Part shown: one piece after another, positions 33,210 through 42,525 of the stretch
Layout: every line of letters begins with the position of its first letter
Numbering within the stretch: the first letter of the stretch is position 1
Source: a candidate division FCPU426 bacterium
GTDB lineage: Bacteria > Oederibacteriota > Muellerivitia > Muellerivitales > Muellerivitaceae
Assembly: GCA_003152075.1 (NCBI GenBank)
Contig: PLZG01000072.1
Coordinates: 1-62,652, forward strand
DNA length: 62,652 nt
Direction: 5' to 3'
Made by a program: the position numbers and the translations under genes
Notes under the pieces: generated by a model
The model's input: the letters and a program-made list of their open reading frames with translations, nothing else
Told to the model about the DNA's origin: nothing
Databases searched by the model: none

Positions 33210-34817
33210 TTAAATGACCCTTTGGTATTCGTTCAAATCTTTCTTCCAGACCACCACTCCACAGAACCGTTCCCCCTCGGGGCAGACCGGCTTGGTTCCC
33301 GCTCGGCTCCGCAAACCGCAGGGGGGGAGAAGCCACTTGCCGATGCGGGGATGGACTTCCCGAACCTGCTGGGCCTCGTCCAATGAGGCCTTCCAGATTT
33401 CTTCCTGGGCGTTGTAACAAAGCCGCATAGCGTGCTTGTGATGCAGGTTTAAGAGGTCGGCTGATTCGGTAAAGCGCACAGCCACGGCGTTGGGCAGGAG
33501 ATAAGAGGCGAACTCCGCTGAAACGCCTAATTTTCGTAATTTCACGATGTTGTCCCAGGTCTTCTCCATAATTTTCCCAAACTCTTTCTTCAGGGCTTGG
33601 TCTTGTTCCAAAAGTACCGGCACAAGGTAATCGGGCTCATCCAGGGTCAGCGCGTGAAGAATAGGCCGGGAAGCCGGAGTCATGCGGTGCCGCTGGTCCT
33701 GGGAATCTCCCGTGTGCGAAAGTTTCTTGCGGAAGGTGTAATGGGGATGGAAAAGGGCCCGCGTCAATTTGCTGTGCGTGGAAACATTCAAGGTTTCGCC
33801 CAGGTACTTGTTCTTGGAGGGGTCCAGGGCCAACAGGATGGCCTCGTCGTCGGACAAGGCCGAGGAAGGCAGGCCGAAAACTTCCCGCACCGAGTTGGCC
33901 AGCATTTTTTCGGCTTCCTTGGAATGGTCCACCAGTTTCGAGGTCCGTCCGCCCAACGAAGCGTCAAACTCCACCCGGAAATCCTTGTGCGTAGCGTCCG
34001 TAGCGTGAAAGTCCTCATACATTTGGACCTCGGCAGTGGCCTCAAAAGCCAGGGGCTGTTCCATAATGGCCCGGTACTCAGGGGCTTCGGCCAAGACCGC
34101 CTCAACCATCTTGCCAATAACTAACCGCTGTTCCAAAGGAGCGTCAAAGGTCTGGCAAAGCCTCCAGTAGCGAAGAAGGGTTAAGCCGGAGATGGTGTGG
34201 TAAAGATAGGCGAAGGTGGCCACCGGCAAAACGTACCGGGCCACTTCTTGGGATTTCTTTTGAACCGCCATGGCGGCCTTTTTACCCGCGAGGTCAGCGT
34301 GCTTGAAGCGGGCCTGGTATTCCCGGCCCACCAGCCCTTTTAATTTTTCGGTCAGGGACAGGTAAGCCTTGGTCTGGAATTCCACTGTGTCCCGGTAGAT
34401 CTGGGCGGCTGGGCCGGACAAGGGCGGCATGGCGATCTGGCTGGTATCCACCGTCACGTAACGCTGGGAGACCTGTTCGGAGTTATAGAAGGGATGGCTA
34501 TGAAGGAAGCTCCAGATGAACTGCCGGGAGACATTCTCCAGGGCAAACTGAAAATGAGCGTGTTGAAGGGTAGTGTGGTGCCCGGCCTTATAGATGGAGC
34601 GGGCCAAATCATCGCGCTTTTGGCGGCGGTCCTCTTGTTTTTCCTCATCCAACCCCTGTCCCCCCACCTGTTCGGCAGTAATAATGCCCTTGCTGGAATA
34701 GCAGGTGCGGGCGGTGGCAACCGCGTTGTCGAACGGTTTCGTGAAAGTATTCACCAGGGTGACTTTAGGCTCAGCGGATAAAAAAGACTGGGCTGGAGTT
34801 TCAATCAATTCAGGCAT
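33210..34817 (-). CDS. thyX: FAD-dependent thymidylate synthase, double-length form
   Basis: Makes dTMP from dUMP with FAD and methylene-tetrahydrofolate. The 535-residue protein is about twice the usual 220-260 and contains two ThyX-like halves. In the first, HHTTLQHAHFQFALENVSRQF leads to SEQVSQRY at 113-120, but the RHR triad before it is replaced by a longer WSFLHSHPF insert. In the second (from about 345), DSQDQRHR at 371-378 supplies an RHR-like set. Substrate residues may be split between the halves. A Cys-rich C-terminus (PPCGLRSRAG, VCPEGERFCG) is unusual. It is the first gene of the six-gene run. Confidence 0.85.
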   Translation of the reverse strand: MPELIETPAQSFLSAEPKVTLVNTFTKPFDNAVATARTCYSSKGIITAEQVGGQGLDEEKQEDRRQKRDDLARSIYKAGHHTTLQHAHFQFALENVSRQFIWSFLHSHPFYNSEQVSQRYVTVDTSQIAMPPLSGPAAQIYRDTVEFQTKAYLSLTEKLKGLVGREYQARFKHADLAGKKAAMAVQKKSQEVARYVLPVATFAYLYHTISGLTLLRYWRLCQTFDAPLEQRLVIGKMVEAVLAEAPEYRAIMEQPLAFEATAEVQMYEDFHATDATHKDFRVEFDASLGGRTSKLVDHSKEAEKMLANSVREVFGLPSSALSDDEAILLALDPSKNKYLGETLNVSTHSKLTRALFHPHYTFRKKLSHTGDSQDQRHRMTPASRPILHALTLDEPDYLVPVLLEQDQALKKEFGKIMEKTWDNIVKLRKLGVSAEFASYLLPNAVAVRFTESADLLNLHHKHAMRLCYNAQEEIWKASLDEAQQVREVHPRIGKWLLPPCGLRSRAGTKPVCPEGERFCGVVVWKKDLNEYQRVI

Positions 34818-34955
34818 GGACTCTCTTTAAGGGGTTGATTCGGTCGTTGGGGAGGTGAGGTGCGGTCATTTTAACCCAAAACGGAATTTTTGTTCTGTTT
34901 TTCAGAAACCTAAGGAAGCCAACCCGGGGTTTATAATGGGACAATACAAGAAAAA

Positions 34956-36869
34956 TTGGAAGAGGGCCTCATCATCTTGAATAAAATCGCGGTCAGCAGA
35001 AAAAGTCTTCAAAACTCTCCCCCTAAAGATACTCTGCCATGGTTTTGGTTACCCCTTATTTTTCTTGGCTCTTTTGGTGTTTATCTTTCGACCTTAGGCC
35101 CGGCGTTCATGGACGATGATTCGGCTGAAACCATCACGGCCGGGGTAACGCTGGGGCTCCAGCATCCTCCTGGCTATCCCACCGATGCTCTTTTAACCCA
35201 CCTGGCTTCCCTAGCCCCCCTTGGAAACCATTGTTTTAGGATCAATCTTCTCTCCGCCCTGTTGGCCTCCTTGGGTGTTTTACTACTGGCCATAAATATT
35301 TTTCTTCTTTTGAAAATCTTTGAGAAAAACCAAAAGTCACCCTTAGGAAAATGGCCATTAATTTTTTGCGCCTCGGCGGGAGGCCTGCTGCTAGCTTTTT
35401 CCAAAACTTACTGGGAAAAAGCACTGGGAGCCAAAGGAAGCATTTATCTCCTTCAAACCGTTATTCTCTTGGCCGTTCTGTACTGCCTTATCCGGCATGA
35501 ATCGGCCCCGCCGGGGAAAAACCCGAAAAGGGACAATAATGGTTCCTCAAAATGGTTTTATTCGGCCTTTTTTATTTTCGCGGCGGGGTTCACCAACCAC
35601 TGGGAAACCCAAATCGTCTTCCTCCCCTTTTTACTTTTTTTTGGGGTACAAACGGAGCGTCGCAAGGCCACCCTCCAAATCCCGGGCTTGAAGTCCCTGT
35701 CTTCCTTCTTGAGCTTTGGCCTGCTGGGGGTTTCGCCTTTACTTTATTTACCGTTGCGCGCCCACCTTTATCCCGTGTTGAACCTCGGCGCGCCGGACAA
35801 CCTCGTGAATTTCACCGCTGATATTTTCCGGAAGTATGTCTCCGGCCGGGAAGCCGGCCTCCTGGACACTTTTTTTCATTACCTCGAGGGGACTTCCAAC
35901 TACCAGCAACTTTCGGACCTTTTCTTTTCCATCGTCGACCGCCAGGGCCGCCATATCTCGGCTCATTTTTGGGAGGATTTGAAGGGACCCGCGCTCTTTT
36001 TCGCGGCTTGGGGCCTCTGGTATTGGCGGCGTACCAGTCAAAATAAACTTCTTTTAGTCCTTCTCTTGCCATTCTTACTGCTTTTATCAGCGCTTTGTTC
36101 AAAGTCATGGATCCCAGCGGGGCTCACCGGACGTTGGTACATGGACAACTTTCTCCTCCCAGGAAACTGGATAGTGGCCCTTTTGGCGGCCGTGGGTTTT
36201 TATTCCCTTGGAAATAAATTATCAAATCTTGGAAACGGGCCGTTTCCACGTATTTTGATGGCCTTGCTTCTATTTGTAGTTCCACTTCACTTGTGCCTTT
36301 TCAACTATCAGGCGATTGACGAGGAAAAGCAGGTCCTTCGTTTCGACTACGGAGCCAATTTGTTGAAATCCATTCCAAAAAACTCAATTTTTTTCTCAGA
36401 GGCCGAGGAAGACTATTTCCCTTTATACTATTTTCAAAACGTGGAAGTTAAACGCCTCGATGTCAAAATGATACCTACCTTTATTCTTTTTGAAACGTGG
36501 GGTGTGCGACAAATTCAAGATTTATATCCAACCCTGGGCTTAACGGCCGCATCAGGGGATTTTCCAGGCCAGATTGCCCGATTGACTTTCGCCACCTCGG
36601 AAATCATTGAAAAGAATTTAAATCACAACCCCATTTTTTTTTCCTACTTTGACGGGGCCCTGCACCGTTTCTACCTCTCGTCCCACCCTTCCCTTCTATT
36701 CCGTAAATCGGGGGTAATCTTTGAATTTGCGTCGCCCGAAGCCCCAAGAGGGCAATGGTTAGATTACGGCCAACTTCGAACCCGGCATTTCATGGATTGC
36801 CCCTCCAATAACCACGAATCTTTAAAAGGAATCCTGCGGGTTTATCAAGGGCTGGGGGTCGGCTCTTGA
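34956..36869 (+). CDS. DUF2723 polytopic membrane protein (O-mannosyltransferase-like)
   Basis: The frame gives 637 residues from TTG 34956; a second TTG at 34977 is possible. There are about eleven membrane helices in the first 440 residues, then a soluble region. The family motif is seen at the first extracytoplasmic loop: MDDDSAETITAGVTLGLQHPPGYP (acidic pair, then HPPGYP). DUF2723 proteins are thought to glycosylate surface proteins or lipids from lipid-linked sugars. A TATAAT at 34932 may belong to its promoter, but no -35 was seen. The next gene overlaps by 4 nt. Confidence 0.75.
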   Translation: MEEGLIILNKIAVSRKSLQNSPPKDTLPWFWLPLIFLGSFGVYLSTLGPAFMDDDSAETITAGVTLGLQHPPGYPTDALLTHLASLAPLGNHCFRINLLSALLASLGVLLLAINIFLLLKIFEKNQKSPLGKWPLIFCASAGGLLLAFSKTYWEKALGAKGSIYLLQTVILLAVLYCLIRHESAPPGKNPKRDNNGSSKWFYSAFFIFAAGFTNHWETQIVFLPFLLFFGVQTERRKATLQIPGLKSLSSFLSFGLLGVSPLLYLPLRAHLYPVLNLGAPDNLVNFTADIFRKYVSGREAGLLDTFFHYLEGTSNYQQLSDLFFSIVDRQGRHISAHFWEDLKGPALFFAAWGLWYWRRTSQNKLLLVLLLPFLLLLSALCSKSWIPAGLTGRWYMDNFLLPGNWIVALLAAVGFYSLGNKLSNLGNGPFPRILMALLLFVVPLHLCLFNYQAIDEEKQVLRFDYGANLLKSIPKNSIFFSEAEEDYFPLYYFQNVEVKRLDVKMIPTFILFETWGVRQIQDLYPTLGLTAASGDFPGQIARLTFATSEIIEKNLNHNPIFFSYFDGALHRFYLSSHPSLLFRKSGVIFEFASPEAPRGQWLDYGQLRTRHFMDCPSNNHESLKGILRVYQGLGVGS

Positions 36870-39157
36870 TAAAAGGCGGGGTTCGGGCTAAAAACCGTCT
36901 TCAAGAAATATTTCTCGGCGAGAACTCTTTTTCCTATTGGATTTACGGTTGCCTCCTCCTCCTCCTAGTCCTCGCTCTTTTCGGTGATATGTTGTTTGGA
37001 GGGGGTCCTTGGATCTTGTCCGATTTCACTTCCGACATGATCCCCTACTATCTTCCCGCGCGAGAATTCGGTTTTTCGGAATTGCGGCTGGGCCACATCC
37101 CTTTTTGGAATCCCTATGTTTATTCCGGAGCTCCCTTCTTTGCGGACCCCCAAACCGCGTTGTTTTACCCATTGAATTGGCATTTTTTATTTTTGACAAC
37201 GAAGACGGCCGTCAACTGGGGAGTAGCTTGCCACGTTTTTTTAGCGGGTCTTTTCCTCTATCTCTGGCTCGCCTATCGCAGGTTCGTCCCTGCGGCTTGT
37301 CTTTTGGGTGCTACGGTTTTTATGCTGGCGGGCCCGCACTTCCTCCAGGTTTCACAAGGTCACCTTTCCAATCTATGCGCTCTCAGCTGGACACCCTTGA
37401 TTTTTCTCGCCTTGGATGGCTGGAAGGACCACCGGTCGGCCCGATGGCTGCTCCTGGGAATCGGGGCCGTTTCCTTCCAAATTTTAGCGGGACATCCCCA
37501 ATACGTCTTTTACACCTTGGGAGGCGTCCTTCTTTATTCGGTGGGACACTTGGCCCCAATCCGGCGAAAAATAACTTTTCTTTCAGGCCTCGCCTTTTTC
37601 TACCTGGGCGCCTTTTGCCTGACGGCTATCCAACTTTTAACCAGTTGGACGGCGGGCCGCGAAACCCTGCGGGGGGAGGGCTTGTCTAGGAAAGTAGCTT
37701 CTACTTTCTTTTTGCCCGTAGAAAACATCCTCACCCTTGTCATGCCGCACATCTTCGGCGGCTCCGCTTCCTCGGCCTATTGGGGAAGGGGGACCTACTC
37801 CGAAGCCTGCCTTTTTGTGGGAGTCCTCCCCTTTGGCCTGGCCCTCTTGGGTTTCATAATGGATAAAAAAGGATCCCGGGTGGATGCCTGGATGGTTTTC
37901 ATCTCTTTTTTTTTCGCCTTAGGTTCCCAAACCTTCCTGTTCAATTTGTCTTACGATTGGATTCCTTTTTTTCGGAATTTTAGGGGTACCGGTAAGTTTG
38001 ATTTTTTGACCGTCCTCTTCTTGGCGGTTTTGGCCGGGTCGGGATTGAATCGGTTGATGAAAAAAAATAAAATTCCTTCCCTTTTCCCCAGTTTCATCTT
38101 GGGAACCGGGGCCTTCCTGCTGGCCATCGGCTTTTTCCTGGTCCTTTTACCCCTAAATATCCGGGAACAATTCCATCTCCCTTCCCATTCTTGGTTTGGA
38201 ATGGTGGAAAGCTTTTGTTATTTTGGTGGATTGAGCCTTTTCCTGGCTTTGATTCTGGTTGCGATTCAAAAAATCCGGAGAAAAGAAATCCTATTCTTGG
38301 CGCTGGCTTTCTTTGGGGTTGTGGAGCTATTTGTTTTCGCCAGGTCTCACCGGCCCTTTTTTGATATCCGTCAATACGAAGCGAGAAAAAACGCGCTTCA
38401 AAGCCTGTCCCGGGCTTATCCGGGGGATTACCGGATCACGACTCCCTTTGGGGACGCCGGAATCCAGGAAAGTTTTGACCTTTGGGGATTTAACCCCATG
38501 GTTTTGGGGCGGTACGCCCATTTGATCGCGGCCAGCCAGGATATGGAGACCGTCCAAATCGCTGGCGCCGTCAACATCGTGAAAACGCCTTCACTTTGCC
38601 TGGGTTTGCTCCGCTACCGCTACCAAATCCATGATGAATTTTCCGGGTTAAAAATCTATCCAACCCGTCTCAAGGAACTCCAACGGGCCCAATTCGTCGA
38701 TAACTTTCAAGTCTTCGGCAATGAACAACAAGAAGTCGGGGAAATAATGAAAATCGGTTTCGATCCGTCCAAGAAAATCATTTTGGAGTCCCTGCCCGAT
38801 CCCCTGCCCGAAAAATCCACCCATGCGGGAACGGTTCAAGTGAGCGACCTTTCCACTGATTTGATCGACATCCGGGCTTCCCTCGACCATCCCTCCCTGC
38901 TTTTGATCAGCGACAACTATGCCCGGGACTGGAAAATCAATCCCTTGGGAATCGACCGGCAAAAGGAATACAAGGTCATGCCCGCCGACTTAACCTTGCG
39001 GGCCGTTCCCCTTTCGGCGGGGAATCACCATTTTCAGATGGAATATCGCCCTAAAAGTTTCGATATCGGTAAAACCATTTCCGAATTTTCGTTTTTGGCT
39101 TTTATAACTTCCGTCTTCCTGGTTTTTAGGCCCCAGCGATGGAAAAGATTAGACTGA
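36866..39157 (+). CDS. YfhO-type polytopic membrane protein
   Basis: A 763-residue protein with at least twelve membrane helices and a large C-terminal extracytoplasmic domain (about 490-735). Typical of the YfhO family are the loop SDFTSDMIPYYLPAREF, GHIPFWNPYVYSGAPFFADPQTALFYPLNW, and the last helix. YfhO proteins are GT-C-like and linked to sugar modification of lipoteichoic acid or glycans in other bacteria. The start TTG overlaps the DUF2723 stop (TTGA), so the two are coupled and probably act in one glycosylation step, by inference. Confidence 0.78.
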   Translation: MIKGGVRAKNRLQEIFLGENSFSYWIYGCLLLLLVLALFGDMLFGGGPWILSDFTSDMIPYYLPAREFGFSELRLGHIPFWNPYVYSGAPFFADPQTALFYPLNWHFLFLTTKTAVNWGVACHVFLAGLFLYLWLAYRRFVPAACLLGATVFMLAGPHFLQVSQGHLSNLCALSWTPLIFLALDGWKDHRSARWLLLGIGAVSFQILAGHPQYVFYTLGGVLLYSVGHLAPIRRKITFLSGLAFFYLGAFCLTAIQLLTSWTAGRETLRGEGLSRKVASTFFLPVENILTLVMPHIFGGSASSAYWGRGTYSEACLFVGVLPFGLALLGFIMDKKGSRVDAWMVFISFFFALGSQTFLFNLSYDWIPFFRNFRGTGKFDFLTVLFLAVLAGSGLNRLMKKNKIPSLFPSFILGTGAFLLAIGFFLVLLPLNIREQFHLPSHSWFGMVESFCYFGGLSLFLALILVAIQKIRRKEILFLALAFFGVVELFVFARSHRPFFDIRQYEARKNALQSLSRAYPGDYRITTPFGDAGIQESFDLWGFNPMVLGRYAHLIAASQDMETVQIAGAVNIVKTPSLCLGLLRYRYQIHDEFSGLKIYPTRLKELQRAQFVDNFQVFGNEQQEVGEIMKIGFDPSKKIILESLPDPLPEKSTHAGTVQVSDLSTDLIDIRASLDHPSLLLISDNYARDWKINPLGIDRQKEYKVMPADLTLRAVPLSAGNHHFQMEYRPKSFDIGKTISEFSFLAFITSVFLVFRPQRWKRLD

Positions 39158-39224
39158 CTCCTCTTGCATCAAACCTTGGCCCAACCCTAAGATTGATGAG
39201 TTACCATTCATCCAAAGGAACCCC

Positions 39225-40649
39225 ATGTCCACCAAGCCGTCCAACTTAAAGGAATTAAAAGCCTCCGGTTACGGAGATTTCACCGTCAAGGAAGAGCTGG
39301 AGAGGAATCTTTTAAAGAAACTAAAGACCGGCCAGCCCCTTTTTCCCAAAATCCATGGTTTCGACGAGACCGTCATACCCCAGCTGACCAACGCGATCCT
39401 GTCCCACCATGACATTGTCTTCCTTGGGGAAAAAGGGCAAGCTAAGAGCCGCCTCATGCGCTCCCTGATTCAATTTTTGGATGAGGAAATCCCCGTCATC
39501 AAGGGTTGTGAGATCCACGACCATCCCTACCATCCCATATGCGCTTCCTGCCGAAAAAAACTGGTCGAGCATGGGGACAACCTGGAAATCGAGTGGGTCA
39601 GGCGTGAGGCCCGTTACGGCGAGCGGCTTTCCCCCGGCACCAAGATCGCCGACCTGATCGGCGACCTGGACCCGGCCAAGGTGGCCGCGGGCAATCCTTT
39701 GGCCAGCGAGGAAGCCATCCATTTTGGCTTGATCCCCCGGATGAACCGCGGCGTCTTCGCGATTAATGAACTTCCCGATCTGGAATACCTGGTGCAGGTG
39801 GCCCTGTTCAACATCCTGGAAGAGCGCGACATCCAGGTGAGGGGTTACCCCATTCGTTTCGACCTGGACCTGATCCTCCTCTTTACCGCCAATCCCGAGG
39901 AATACACGAGGGCAGGTAAGATCATTACCCAATTGAAGGACCGCATCGGTGCGGAGATCCGCACCCATTACCCGCTCACCAGGGACTTGGGAATTAAGAT
40001 CATCCAGCAGGAATCTCGTATCCCCAAGGACGATGAGGTAAAATTGGTAATTCCCTGTTTTATGACGGAAATTATCGAGCAGATCACCATCGAGGCCCGC
40101 AAGAGCCCCTACGTGAACCAAAAGTCCGGCGTGTCCGCCCGGCTTTCCATCGCCAATTACGAGACCATGATCGCCAACGCCCGTCGCCGCGCTTATATCT
40201 TGGGCGAGAAGGAAGCCGTACCCCGCATGTCGGACCTGAACTATCTTTACACCTCCTCCTCGGGCAAGATCGAGTTGGATCCTTTCCGCGAGGAAACGGT
40301 CAACGAGTTCCAGGTTTTCGGCAAAATTATGGACAAGGCCGTGGCCCAGGTCTTCAAGGAACAGATGGAAAAGGAACACCTTGAAATTAGCCTGCCCGAC
40401 ATGGCCGGCGATAAGCATATCCGCCTGTCCGAACTAACGCCTTCCTCCGAATACAAAAACGTCATTTCACAAATGCCACAAATTTGGGAACCCGTGCATC
40501 ATTTGACCGGTAAGGATTCGGAAATGGTGCAAGCCTCCTGCGTGGAATTCGTCCTGGAGGGGCTTCATCTTTCCGGCAAGCTTTCCCGGAGCAAGGTCGG
40601 CGAGATCTTCGACTACCAAACCCCGGCAACGGCAAAAAAGAAAAGTTAA
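39225..40649 (+). CDS. MoxR/magnesium-chelatase-like AAA+ ATPase
   Basis: A 474-residue cytoplasmic AAA+ protein. Walker A is FLGEKGQAKSRL; the Walker B region reads RGVFAINELPDLEYL with Asn in place of the usual Asp, as is normal for this subfamily. A CASC pair with nearby His residues (HDHPYHPICASCRKKL) looks like a zinc knuckle inserted after Walker A. Further on are NPEEYTRAGKIITQLKDR (sensor 1 and Arg finger). With the VWA gene 112 nt downstream it forms the chelatase/MoxR-type pair, which remodels or inserts metal into target proteins. The target is unknown. Confidence 0.85.
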   Translation: MSTKPSNLKELKASGYGDFTVKEELERNLLKKLKTGQPLFPKIHGFDETVIPQLTNAILSHHDIVFLGEKGQAKSRLMRSLIQFLDEEIPVIKGCEIHDHPYHPICASCRKKLVEHGDNLEIEWVRREARYGERLSPGTKIADLIGDLDPAKVAAGNPLASEEAIHFGLIPRMNRGVFAINELPDLEYLVQVALFNILEERDIQVRGYPIRFDLDLILLFTANPEEYTRAGKIITQLKDRIGAEIRTHYPLTRDLGIKIIQQESRIPKDDEVKLVIPCFMTEIIEQITIEARKSPYVNQKSGVSARLSIANYETMIANARRRAYILGEKEAVPRMSDLNYLYTSSSGKIELDPFREETVNEFQVFGKIMDKAVAQVFKEQMEKEHLEISLPDMAGDKHIRLSELTPSSEYKNVISQMPQIWEPVHHLTGKDSEMVQASCVEFVLEGLHLSGKLSRSKVGEIFDYQTPATAKKKS

Positions 40650-40741
40650 CTACCAAGGCACCAAGAAAATCAAAAGATTTTTCGAAACAATGATTAGGAT
40701 ATTATTTGCCTTACTTGGTGCCCTTGGTGTCTTGGTGGTTC
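40648..40741. repeat. ACCAAG-type inverted repeat
   Basis: Left arm CTACCAAGGCACCAAG (40650-40665) pairs with right arm CTTGGTGCCCTTGGTGTC (40714-40731) plus TTGGTGG. It is built of a degenerate CACCAAGG unit, in the same style as the CACGAAG element at 24421. It lies between the AAA+ and VWA genes. Confidence 0.72.
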
Positions 40742-40761
40742 AAATTGTTTTGAGGTGTTGA

Positions 40762-42510
40762 ATGATTACTCATGACTACTCCGAATGGCACGAGCCCGAA
40801 AAACCCCCTTTCACTGTGGAGGAACTCATTAACGCCGTGAAGGAATTGATGATGCAGTACCACGTTTCCTTCGACGAGGCCCTGAAACATCTGCAGGAAA
40901 AAGGCATCCCCTATAACCAGTTTCTCAAGGTGGGAGGCCTGGATGAGCTGATCCAGGGCTACTTGGACGAGCTCGACCGGCAAAAACAGGAAATTCTGGA
41001 AGGGCACCGCCTGGACGACCTCTTGAACAAGCTGGAGCAGGAAATCAGGCGCAAGTCCGCCGCCCTGGAGCAACAAATCTCCAAGTTGAAGGACAAAAAC
41101 CTCTCCGAGCGGTTGAAAGAGGGCCTGGAACAGCGAAACCCCTCTCTCCTTTACACCATGGATTGGCAGTTGTCCCGCCTGCAAAACAACAAAAACGACG
41201 AAGCCCGCCGGCAACTGCAGGAACTCATCCAACAAATCCAGCAAATGAATTCCCTGAGGGAGCTTTTTGAGGAACATCCCTTTACCGGCCAAAAATCATT
41301 GACCCCCGCCGAGGCCGAGCGGTTGAAAGAGCGTTTGAAAATGCTCGAGGAATTGGAAGAGCAATTGATGGATGCGCTGGAATATGGAGACCTTTTCAAC
41401 ATGGACCTGGAGCAATTGAGGGAAATGCTGGGGGAAGAAGCCGCCCAGGCCTTTGACGCCAAGCGGGATGAGCTTCGCCGCCAATTCACCGAGGCCCTGA
41501 AGGCCACCGGCGACGTGGATTACGACGAAGATACTGAGATTTACAAAATTACCCCGGGTGCGGCCCGCAAGATCGGCGAGAAGGCCCTGAAGGAGGTCTT
41601 TTCCCGCCTCTTTACCGACGGCATTGGCCGCCACCATGCCACTTACACGGGAGACGGGAACGTGGAAATGACCGTCACCAAGCCCTATGAGTTCGGCGAT
41701 TCCTTGACTTCCCTCGACCTGCCTTCCAGCCTTTTGAACTCGGCCATCCGTCAGGCTTCCGGCCCCCAAGGAACCCCAACAGGCCGCATCCAGATCGATA
41801 GTCGGGACTTCGTGGTGCACCAAACCAAGGGCGCCGCCTCAACAGCCATTGTCATGATGATCGACCAAAGCGGTTCCATGTCCCGCTTCGGCCGCTTTTA
41901 TAACACCAAGAAACTGGCCCTAGCCCTGGACGCACTGATCCGCACCGAATATCCCGAGGATAAATTGTATTTCGTGACCTTTTCCACCTTTGCCCGGCAA
42001 GTATCCGTCGGCGCCATCCCAGAACTGGCTCCCAAGCCCGTGACAGTCATGGGGGGCGCGGTCAATATGCGCATCGATTTTTCCAAGGAAGTGGACAAAC
42101 GCAGTAAGGACTTGATTCCCGAGCATTTCACCAACTTGCAAAAGGGCTTGGAGCTATCCCGGGTCCTGCTGGCCAACTCCGACACCAAAAACAAGAGCAT
42201 CCTGTTGATTACGGACGGCGCCCCGACAGCCTTTTATGAGGGTTCGTTCCTTTATTTGACCTACCCCCCCAATGAGCGCACTTACCAGCGCACCTTGCGG
42301 GAAGTGAAAATGGTAACGGACGAGAACATCACCATTAACACCTTTATGATGGGCAACGAGTACGACACAGGTTATTTTGGCGAGGACGAGTTTTTGGAAA
42401 AGATGCATAAGGTCAACAAGGGGCGTTTGATCTATCCCGCCCCCGACAAGCTGACCCAGTATGTTTTGAGGGATTACTTGGACGGGAAAAATAAGATTAT
42501 TCAAATTTAA
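40762..42510 (+). CDS. VWA-domain protein, partner of the AAA+ ATPase
   Basis: A 582-residue protein. Residues 1-250 are long charged coiled-coil helices (EELEEQLMDALEYGDLFNMDLEQLREMLG). Residues 365-560 are a von Willebrand A domain with the MIDAS metal site (MMIDQSGSMSRFGRF, DxSxS) and ITDGAPT as a further MIDAS segment. There is no signal peptide. AAA+/VWA pairs act together as chelatase-like machines in which the VWA part binds the target and its metal. The pair lies upstream of a UPF0145 gene and an MFS transporter. Confidence 0.88.
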   Translation: MITHDYSEWHEPEKPPFTVEELINAVKELMMQYHVSFDEALKHLQEKGIPYNQFLKVGGLDELIQGYLDELDRQKQEILEGHRLDDLLNKLEQEIRRKSAALEQQISKLKDKNLSERLKEGLEQRNPSLLYTMDWQLSRLQNNKNDEARRQLQELIQQIQQMNSLRELFEEHPFTGQKSLTPAEAERLKERLKMLEELEEQLMDALEYGDLFNMDLEQLREMLGEEAAQAFDAKRDELRRQFTEALKATGDVDYDEDTEIYKITPGAARKIGEKALKEVFSRLFTDGIGRHHATYTGDGNVEMTVTKPYEFGDSLTSLDLPSSLLNSAIRQASGPQGTPTGRIQIDSRDFVVHQTKGAASTAIVMMIDQSGSMSRFGRFYNTKKLALALDALIRTEYPEDKLYFVTFSTFARQVSVGAIPELAPKPVTVMGGAVNMRIDFSKEVDKRSKDLIPEHFTNLQKGLELSRVLLANSDTKNKSILLITDGAPTAFYEGSFLYLTYPPNERTYQRTLREVKMVTDENITINTFMMGNEYDTGYFGEDEFLEKMHKVNKGRLIYPAPDKLTQYVLRDYLDGKNKIIQI

Positions 42511-42525
42511 ACAAGGGAGGCAAGA

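Noticed and set aside
34920-34955. Promoter before the DUF2723 gene
   Set aside because: TATAAT at 34932-34937 is good, but no -35 box at a proper distance was found, so it is mentioned only in the gene entry.
39321-40418. 365-codon minus-strand open frame opposite the AAA+ gene
   Set aside because: Fully antisense to a conserved ATPase; its sequence is Val/Gly/Asp-rich as expected from reverse reading.
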